Shown here: positions 56,979 to 64,000 of the stretch, piece by piece
Layout: every line of letters begins with the position of its first letter
Numbering within the stretch: the stretch's first letter is position 1
Assembly (NCBI RefSeq): GCF_030269925.1
Contig: NC_085117.1
Coordinates: 10,416,731 to 10,480,730 of the forward strand
DNA: 64,000 nucleotides
Source of the DNA: Bombyx mori
Taxonomy: Eukaryota > Arthropoda > Insecta > Lepidoptera > Bombycidae
Reading direction: 5' to 3'
Notes under the pieces: generated by a model
What the model saw: only the letters and a program-made list of their open reading frames with translations
Databases searched by the model: none
What the model was told of the DNA's origin: nothing
Position numbers and translations under genes: made by a program

Positions 56979-57118
56979 AGTAGGTATCTAGTAGGTATCT
57001 AGTAGGTATCTAGTAGGTATCTAGTAGGTATCTAGTAGGTATCTAGTAGGTATCTAGTAGGTATCTAGTAGGTATCTAGTAGGTATCTAGTAGGTATCTA
57101 GTAGGTAGGTAGGTAGGT
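56979..57118. repeat. 11-bp minisatellite, 11 identical units
   Basis: AGTAGGTATCT is repeated 11 times without change from 56979 to 57099. A shorter (AGGT)n-like run then reaches 57118. Confidence 0.95.
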
Positions 57119-57144
57119 AATTTCGATGAAATCATCGAAATTAC
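57117..57144. repeat. Perfect hairpin, 13-bp arms
   Basis: GTAATTTCGATGA (57117-57129) and its exact reverse complement (57132-57144) are separated by AA. It closes the minisatellite on the right. Confidence 0.93.
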
Positions 57145-57688
57145 TAGATACTTACTTTTTGCTAAATTATGATTTGCTTTTGATACAGAAAAAAGTTCCT
57201 GTACATAATTTGTAGAATGCGTTCCGAATTGTTTACCATGTTAAGTAAAGTATAAAGTATTGTTAATGTACTATTTTGCCATCTATTGGTAAATCAATTT
57301 TTGTTAAGTTTGGTGTATGTTTATACAGCTTATATTACGTTATACAGCTTTAATTTTATCAAAATGCATTTCTGGGTAAACAGTTTTTTGTCAAAATGTC
57401 AAACGACATACCTACTTGTAATTTAAAAACTAAAAAAACTGGCTAAAATAGGAGAGCGAAGTAATAATTTTCATCTTTTTTTTAATCCAGTTTATACTTG
57501 CCACAATATTAGAACGAAGTTTTAAAATTATTAAATTAGCATCGGTCTTTAATAAGTGTCCAAGTTCCCTAGTTAATAGGACATCTTGACATTTAAAAAT
57601 TCAGTTACATACAAACATACATAAGTACCAAGTTCATGAATGAATATTAAAAAGAAAATTGAATACAACAAACCAACATAAAGCTTGT
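57145..57688. other. AT-rich sequence, no recognised feature
   Basis: Nothing supported. Confidence 0.4.
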
Positions 57689-57905
57689 TGTGTCACTGAT
57701 TTTGGTCGGATTTCGATAACTTGGAGAACATTACAGAACAGTATACTTAATCAGTAAGCGTCCGTGACCCAATGGGTGAGATACGGTGTACTTGAATCAA
57801 GTGATGTTACTATGTAGGGGTCAAGCCCTATTTTTTTTAAGTAAACACATGTCTAACAAATGATAACGGACAACTACTATGGTAAAGGAATAAATAGATT
57901 AGTTT
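57689..57905 (+). repeat. Degraded tRNA-derived SINE-like sequence
   Basis: CAATGGGTGAGATACGGTGT to AGGGGTCAAGCCCTATTTTT mimics the Bm1 head order. GATAACGGACAACTACTATG and GTAAAGGAATAAATAGATTA match the following Bm1 part loosely. Old copy. Confidence 0.4.
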
Positions 57906-57939
57906 ACATAGAAGATTCGAGGATAGAGATATATAAGTA

Positions 57940-58178
57940 ACTAGCTGTACCCACCCGCTTCGCTGGGCATTTAAAATTAACATTATTATTTCTCACCCCC
58001 ACAATGATTCTCATCATTAACCCAGTCCAACACTCATATAAATATTAGCCTATCCATTAAGTACATGTATTTTCTACATGGATACCAAGGTTCAAGTCAA
58101 TCGGATGCATGGTTCAGTAAGTAGTTATAAAGGAACATCCGTAAAAAACACTGTAGATTTATATATTAGTATAGATTA
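57940..58178 (+). repeat. CTAGCTGTACCCACCCGCTT...TAGTATAGAT repeat
   Basis: Starts CTAGCTGTACCCACCCGCTT, passes GGTTCAAGTCAATCGGATGC and ends TATATATTAGTATAGATTA. Same end style as the 21133 repeat. Confidence 0.6.
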
Positions 58179-58588
58179 AGTAATAAAGCGCGTGGACTTT
58201 CGCTCTAAGATTATTAATCTTTTGGGCGGGGCGTAGGAATTATTTGGGAAGTAGGCAGGTAAAAACGGATACTGCTATTACGGGAAGTAACTAGCTAGAG
58301 GTGATCAGGATCGCATATTAGTATCCTGCAACTCCACGATAAAAAAACAACTACTAGATTTTATCGTCAGTTAAATTACGTCTATGGCAGTAAACGAAAA
58401 GTTATTAAAATACGAAATGCTTCTAACAATTTATTCGTTCGCTCTATTGCTTTATTAAAGTTTTATAACACGCCTAGCCTGTAGATGTTTAAGGGTAGTT
58501 GAACGTTTTAGCGTTAAGGTCGCGTGTTGAATGTTATTGTGCCACACCCGCAGAGGCCACATACAAACTATAACTAAGCCAGTTTTGA
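58179..58588. other. Intergenic, no recognised gene
   Basis: Nothing supported. It ends in the left target duplication of the next element (58579-58588). Confidence 0.4.
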
Positions 58589-59882
58589 GAAGGCGTTCGA
58601 CAAAGTCTGGCACAACGGTTTGATCTACAAACTGTACAACATGGGAGTGCCAGACAGACTCGTGCTCATCATACGAGACTTCTTGTCGAACCGTTTGTTT
58701 CGATATCGAGTAGAGGGAACTCGCTCTCGCCCCCGTCATCTGACTGCCGGAGTCCCGCAAGGCTCCGCGCTCTCCCCGTTATTATTTAGTTTGTATATCA
58801 ATGATATACCCCGGTCTCCGGAGACCCATCTAGCGCTCTTCGCCGATGACACGGCTATCTACTACTCGTGTAGGAAGATGTCGTTGCTGCATCGGCGACT
58901 CCAGATCGCAGTAGCCACCATGGGACAGTGGTTCCGGAAGTGGCGCATCGACATCAACCCCACGAAAAGCACAGCGGTGCTCTTCAAAAGGGGTCGCCCT
59001 CCGAATACCACTTCGAGCATCCCACTCCCTAATAGGCGCGCAAACACCTCCGCCGTTAGCCCCGTCACTCTCTTTGGCCAGCCCATACCGTGGGCCTCGC
59101 AGGTCAAATACCTAGGCGTCACCCTCGACAGAGGGATGACATTCCGTCCCCATATTAAAACGGTACGCGACCGTGCCGCCTTCATATTAGGACGTCTCTA
59201 CCCTACGCTTTGCAAGCGAAGCAAACTGTCTCTCCGTAATAAGGTAACTCTCTACAAAACTTGCATACGCCCCGTTATGACGTATGCAAGCGTAGTGTTC
59301 GCTCACGCAGCCCGCACCAACTTGAAGCCCCTTCAGGTTATTCAATCCCGATTCTGCAGGATAGCCGTCGGAGCACCATGGTTCCTGAGGAACGTGGATC
59401 TCCACGATGACCTGGAGCTCGACTCTGTCAGTAAGTATCTACAGTCGGCATCATTGCGCCATTTCGAGAAGGCGGCACGACATGAGAACCCTCTTGTCGT
59501 GGCCGCTGGAAACTACATACCCGATCCTGTAGACCGAATGGTAAACAGTCGACGTCGCCCAAAGCACGTCATTACGGATCCTCCCGATCCATTAACGGTG
59601 CTTTTAGGCACCACAAGCACCGGTCACCGTCTTCGTCGAACCCGTCGCTTGCGACGAAGGGCTCGACGAGCGAATTAACCCCTAGACACAGCCCACTGAG
59701 TTTCTCGCCGGATCTTCTCAGTGGGTCGCGGTTCCGATCCGGTGGTAGATTCTGCGAAGCACTGCTCTTGCTAGGGTCAGTGTTAGCAACTCTCCGGTTT
59801 GAGCCCCTTGAGCTCACCTACACACGTTAGGGTGAAGCTGAAATAGCCTCTCAAGGCTATCAGCATAGGTAGGAAAAAAAAA
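58589..59882 (+). mobile_element. 5'-truncated jockey-like LINE (family B)
   Basis: Flanked by CCAGTTTTGA at 58579-58588 and 59883-59892 (target site duplication). It contains the ORF2 C terminus, the 3' UTR with all family B blocks, and a short A-run (59873-59882). It is the longest family B copy here and the reference for the other fragments. Confidence 0.92.
58590..59678 (+). CDS. LINE ORF2 fragment: reverse transcriptase, C-terminal part
   Basis: Open from the truncation point (KAFDKVWHNGL) to TAA, about 362 codons. Recognisable parts are TAGVPQGSALSPLLFSL, the catalytic FADDTAIYY box at 58838-58864, GQWFRKWRIDINPTKS, QVKYLGVTLD, the thumb segment (NKVTLYKTCIRPVMTYASVV) and an Arg-rich tail (RRTRRLRRRARRAN). 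It aligns throughout with the 35.6-kb copy, with a longer Ser/Asn/Pro linker after RGR. The frame is intact, but the endonuclease and first catalytic Asp block are absent, so the copy is dead. Confidence 0.88.
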   Translation, partial: KAFDKVWHNGLIYKLYNMGVPDRLVLIIRDFLSNRLFRYRVEGTRSRPRHLTAGVPQGSALSPLLFSLYINDIPRSPETHLALFADDTAIYYSCRKMSLLHRRLQIAVATMGQWFRKWRIDINPTKSTAVLFKRGRPPNTTSSIPLPNRRANTSAVSPVTLFGQPIPWASQVKYLGVTLDRGMTFRPHIKTVRDRAAFILGRLYPTLCKRSKLSLRNKVTLYKTCIRPVMTYASVVFAHAARTNLKPLQVIQSRFCRIAVGAPWFLRNVDLHDDLELDSVSKYLQSASLRHFEKAARHENPLVVAAGNYIPDPVDRMVNSRRRPKHVITDPPDPLTVLLGTTSTGHRLRRTRRLRRRARRAN

Positions 59883-59892
59883 CCAGTTTTGA

Positions 59893-60237
59893 AAGCAAAC
59901 GCTGGAGTAGTGGGCGGGTCGGTTGCTGAGATTCAACGGGTCTCTAAAAATAACCTATTACAGTTTCTCGATCACACGATCCGGTTTTGACAGATATGTC
60001 TGAAGATAATTACTTAACAGTTTCTTAAAGCATCGTAAAAATGTGATCTTGTTGTCGATGATCTGAATAATGATAGAATTTCGGATTTCGTAGTATGGCA
60101 ATCTGAAATGACAACCACATAATTTAGGGACCACACACAAAAGAAACTCTGAATGCCTAAAAAGTTTTATTATCAAGTAGTCTCATTAAAAACGGGTGCG
60201 GTATGGTATTTTTAATGAGACCACAGATTTTAACAAT
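59893..60237. other. Intergenic, no recognised gene
   Basis: Nothing supported. Confidence 0.4.
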
Positions 60238-60467
60238 AAAAAAAGAGTATGTGTATATGCGTGTGTGTGCCAAATACATGGTAGTGTTTGTAAAGTTTTT
60301 TTTTATTATTGATTTAATATATTTTTTAAGTATAATAAAAAAATATTAGCATTCTGCACTTCTTTTCTATATTCACTATAAGTGTGGGAAATTTCATACT
60401 CCTCCGTCAGTGCAATTTTCGTAAAAAGGGGTACAAAGTTTTTGCTTCACCTATTAATATATAGATT
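60238..60467 (+). repeat. Interspersed repeat, uninterrupted copy
   Basis: Continuous counterpart of 1780-1880 plus 2597-2724. TGCCAAATACATGGTAGTGT, TTTCATACTCCTCCGTC and TTTTTGCTTCACCTATTAAT are shared. It shows the empty site of the pogo-like element. Confidence 0.65.
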
Positions 60468-61332
60468 AACATAGGATATGAATATAATGTTAAAGATATA
60501 CATAGACATATTTTGTTAGAATAGATTATTAGAATCTATTACGAAGTTGTTGCGGAGCCACTGCAATCAAACGCGTAAACGGACTCGTGTGACCTCAAAC
60601 GAAAGTAAGTCCAAATGGTACAAACGTAGTTTTAATGATACAATAATACACTTTTGTTATCCATGTCACGTGCAAAATTATCTGCTTTCAATCGATAGTG
60701 TCGCGCAAAGGAAAGTGTACGCTAACACACCGGCACAGGGCTGAAAGTTAGATGAAAATTAAATCCAGGTGAGGGTTTCATGACCACGCTATACAATTAT
60801 AAAATGTATGCACGTTTAATGATGTGGTGTATGTTCACATACATACCACTGTGAGAGGTCATGATAAAAAGATAAAATGTGGTTTTGGAGAACGACTAAT
60901 TTCTTGCATTTTTTACTCAATTTGGTAATAAAGATTATCTATTTGGATTTATATCCCAAGTGTAGCCGCACATATAAAGATAGGTTTCCCGTTTCGATAT
61001 TGACATATTATTATTATAATTTTTTCAATCGATTTCAGTGAAAATATTATAATAATAATAATAGGTACATATTAATACCAGTTAAAATGATATCCCAATT
61101 CTAATTACAATTTTGCTCACGAAATTTACTAAGATAATAAAAAAGTGTGTCTGTCTGCTATTTAGCATAAATTATACTCTACCGATTTGAAAAAAAAATA
61201 AAGAAAGTGAAAGAGATTATGTTCTTATTATATGCAAACGATTGCCCAGAATAGCCACATGTGTGACATCAACGTAATGGACACATTATGTCTGCCAAAG
61301 TATTTATTATCATTATATCGCAGATGAGTCCT
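60468..61332. other. Intergenic, no recognised gene
   Basis: Short frames only; no signature. Confidence 0.4.
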
Positions 61333-61402
61333 AGGTCCGTCTACCTGTCCTGGTGAAATTGGAAATTCTTTCCAGCCAAGACTAAACCTTCCTTAAAAAA
61401 AT
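61333..61402 (+). mobile_element. Jockey-like LINE 3' tip (family A)
   Basis: CCTGTCCTGGTGAAATTGGA, TTCTTTCCAGCCAAGACTAA and an A-run parallel the end of the 37.0-kb element. Confidence 0.6.
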
Positions 61403-63693
61403 ATATTTTTAGTCGACAATATACCTATATTCCATTTAAATGCTAAATATCTTTTACCAAAACGCCAAGCAATGAATCGACCTCTGTCCGAAATTTCTGG
61501 AGAACGTACCAAGATTGCTTAAAAAACCAGCTGGTCCACTAGCGACTGTTACACCGAAAGAATTCCAATTTTATTGGAAATAACCAAAAAAAATATGCTG
61601 ATGAAATTCTTAAATCGTAAGTTAGTTGCGATCTTCGATCAGTCCTTAAATATATATTTGTATTTTAACCTGCGCAAGAACTTCTGAGCTAATAGCAAAC
61701 TATGATTGTTGCGAAGTATTTCAAATTGTGGTGCAATGTTCTTAAAATGATACCTGAATTTAAATAAAATTTTCTACCGGTAGGTACTTTTATAGACTTA
61801 TAACAAAAATTTAAAATGTAAACTGATCGATCTCGGATAATTTAGAGTTGGGTAATATTGAATAGACACGGATACATCAACACGAATGTGTCAACGAACA
61901 ATGAAATCTAGTATCGATTTTTTATCATCATAATTGACTACGAATTAACTCATAGACGGGTCATTGACCTGACCCTGATACTTGGCGGTATTAATGTAAG
62001 AACCAATGTTATTTTAACAAACCATTTGTTTATATTATATTTTGTTTTGTCGAGTAGGTTGATAAAGACGAAACCACATTTAGTGATTGTAAATTCGTTT
62101 CTGCACTATTTTGACGTTAATTATTAAAATTAATGGTAATTGAACTTGTTAAACATCTTATATCGCAAGAAGGCCAACAGCTATCATGTCTCTTCTGTGG
62201 CTTTGAGATTGGAAGCGATTTACTCCCAGCGTGTGGGTCAATCAAACGTTATCATGTTCTCGCATATGTATTTAATAAATAATTTTTCATAATAATTTAT
62301 TTAAGAAATAAAACGGAATTATTTATAGGGCTTCATAATTATTGTAATGAACTGAAATAAATAGATGAGTCATCTTGGTTGCTCACACTTAAGTGATTCA
62401 CAAAGAATTACGTCAGTCAAGCAAATATAAGTCAAGTAAACGTGGTACTTAATTATTATTTTCTAGAAGAAAAGTACTAAGTATTCCTCAATAAAATAGA
62501 TTTTGATCAACAAAAATGCATGTTATATTGGGGTTAATTATTGCCCTTATATCCGCGGTATAATATGACGTAAAATATACCAGGACCGAAGCGAGTCTCA
62601 AAAATATTTTTTAAACATAATACACGAAGCTATTATTAAGTCTCAACGGGACATTTGTTGTTATTCAAAATTGCGGCATTAACTTTACAAAGATTAGCTG
62701 AACAATATTTCCTTAGTTGTGACGTCATTCAAAATCAAAATAAGTAAAAAATTAACCAGATATTACTATATTCTAAAAGAACACTTATAATTTACAAAAC
62801 ACTAAGTTACTGAATAATCTTTTTAATTTCAATAAGATCTATTTTAGTTAATTTTTACATTGTTTTTTTATCTTTTTTGTGAGTGTCTCTTACATTTCGC
62901 TCAAATTGTTAGTTTTGTCATATTATTATGTTACGTATATTACCAATACAATTTACTTCTTTATCTTTGAATAAACAGAATCTTATAACTTTTTGGTTAG
63001 AATAGTTTTTTTTTTGACAACTATTATACAGTGCTCTAAATGCAATCAAAATTATAGAATTTTCATATAGGTATTTCGGTCAAGAAATTTAATTTCAATG
63101 CAAATTTCATTGTTCTGAAATGTATGTATACATTAAAAAATTCTTTAGATAATACTTTTTATGCGCAAATAAAAACAAACTACATTTTTAATGGACTCAA
63201 ATTATAATTATTTTCGCATCGCGTGAGAACCCAACTGTCAAATTGAAAAAATTAAAACGGAAATTCACTTCAAAATATATCTAAAATAGGCCGTAGCCTA
63301 AACCCTGATTAGAAAAATATATAAATTTACAGATACCAACAGCACTTAAAATTCTTATATATCTACGTGTTCTTTAAGTTATGGTTCGAGGAATTGTGAG
63401 ATAACTAAGAACAATTACGATGTACATACGTACTTAACAAGTGCTTTGCGAGTACACTGTTTAAGTTTAGATTATCCGCGTTCGAAATATTAAAACTCAA
63501 AGATTAAATTTATTGTTGTCTGTTTTGTTTTACTCATAAATAAATAGTTTATGTATTAATCTTATTAAATCTAAAAACTAAATTAATTCGGAATTGCTTT
63601 TAAAAACAAAACGCATTGAATTGATAGTAATTTCGATAGTCAATCGTTTTTAACTACCATCTATGAGTGGCTATGAATTTCTATCGTCTAGGG
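61403..63693. other. AT-rich sequence, no recognised gene
   Basis: The longest stretch without coding or repeat signals that I can name. A CRE octamer lies at 62720-62727. Confidence 0.4.
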
Positions 63694-64000
63694 CAGTGAT
63701 TCTCAACCTTTTATTTGTTGCGGCACATATTTAACGATTTAAAAAATTGGCGGCACACATTAAACGATTTTAAAATTTGGCGGCACACAAAGAAAAAGAT
63801 TTAAACTATTTACTTTCTAAAACACTTCATAAAACGTTTATAAAAAACCATTAAATTTACGAAATAAACTAATATACGCTTTAATAATATTTAAAAGTTT
63901 AAAAAGGGATTAATTACAAGCTAATAATAAAAAAAAAATATTTGATATAATTTAATAATAAATTAAATAAATTTAATCATTATATATTGGCAAAATTTGG
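63694..64000. mobile_element. hAT-type transposon end, runs off the window
   Basis: CAGTGATTCTCAACCTTTTA at 63694 is the typical terminal inverted repeat of hAT elements (CAGNGGTTCTCAACC). It is followed by three tandem copies of a ~30-bp GGCGGCACACATTAAACGAT unit at 63720-63790. The rest, to the window end, is AT-rich. Transposase and the other end are not in view. Confidence 0.65.

Noticed and set aside
56979..57118. CRISPR array or telomeric repeat
   Set aside because: Units are contiguous 11-mers without spacers in a eukaryotic sequence, and the unit is not the insect telomeric TTAGG.

Overview
The window is nuclear DNA of a lepidopteran, almost certainly the silkworm Bombyx mori or its close relative B. 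mandarina. Three things point there: AT-rich sequence, split genes with insect-type proteins, and a very high density of silkworm-type repeats. These include about twenty copies of a tRNA-derived SINE that I recognise as the Bm1 type, more than a dozen 3' ends of one jockey-like LINE family, RTE-type LINE tails and mariner elements. I see no bacterial genes, CRISPR, rRNA or viral genes.

Three host genes can be assembled from exons. (1) Positions 13538-14706, minus strand: a two-exon gene for a 194-residue secreted, helix-rich protein of unknown family. (2) Positions 16871-19586, plus strand: a five-exon GNAT-fold acetyltransferase of the insect arylalkylamine/dopamine N-acetyltransferase type (242 residues). 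Its intron 2 appears to use a GC-AG donor, and its first ATG lies in the tail of a LINE fragment. (3) Positions 21579-26354, minus strand: a complete five-exon palmitoyl-protein thioesterase 1 gene (Ppt1, 296 residues) with signal peptide and intact Ser-Asp-His triad. A relic of the last acetyltransferase exon, together with the intron and repeat before it, recurs at 51.65-52.1 kb. Two weaker signals may mark ends of other genes: a TATA-type core promoter near 33.99 kb and a possible first coding exon at 49.77-49.93 kb.

Everything else is interspersed repeat or AT-rich sequence without recognisable genes. 0-10 kb: LINE C-terminal relics, a pogo/Tigger-like non-autonomous DNA transposon nested in an older repeat, a tRNA-derived SINE, and an RTE insertion with an 18-bp target duplication. 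10-27 kb: the three genes, whose introns and flanks are filled with Bm1 and LINE fragments. 27-35 kb: repeat ends, a perfect 37-bp hairpin flanked by direct repeats, and a head-to-head LINE pair. 35.6-37.1 kb: a young LINE with an open reverse-transcriptase frame and a 71-A tail. 38.6-40.0 kb: a dead mariner. 40-50 kb: many Bm1 and LINE fragments, some nested. 52.7-53.65 kb: a second, different mariner relic. 56.94-57.14 kb: an 11-bp minisatellite bounded by two hairpins. 58.59-59.88 kb: a second reverse-transcriptase fragment with target duplications. 63.69 kb to the end: the start of a hAT-type element.

The host genes do not form an evident pathway. Ppt1 is a lysosomal depalmitoylase, the acetyltransferase probably acylates arylalkylamines, and the secreted protein is unassigned. 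Repeat family names come from recognition by eye, not from a database search.
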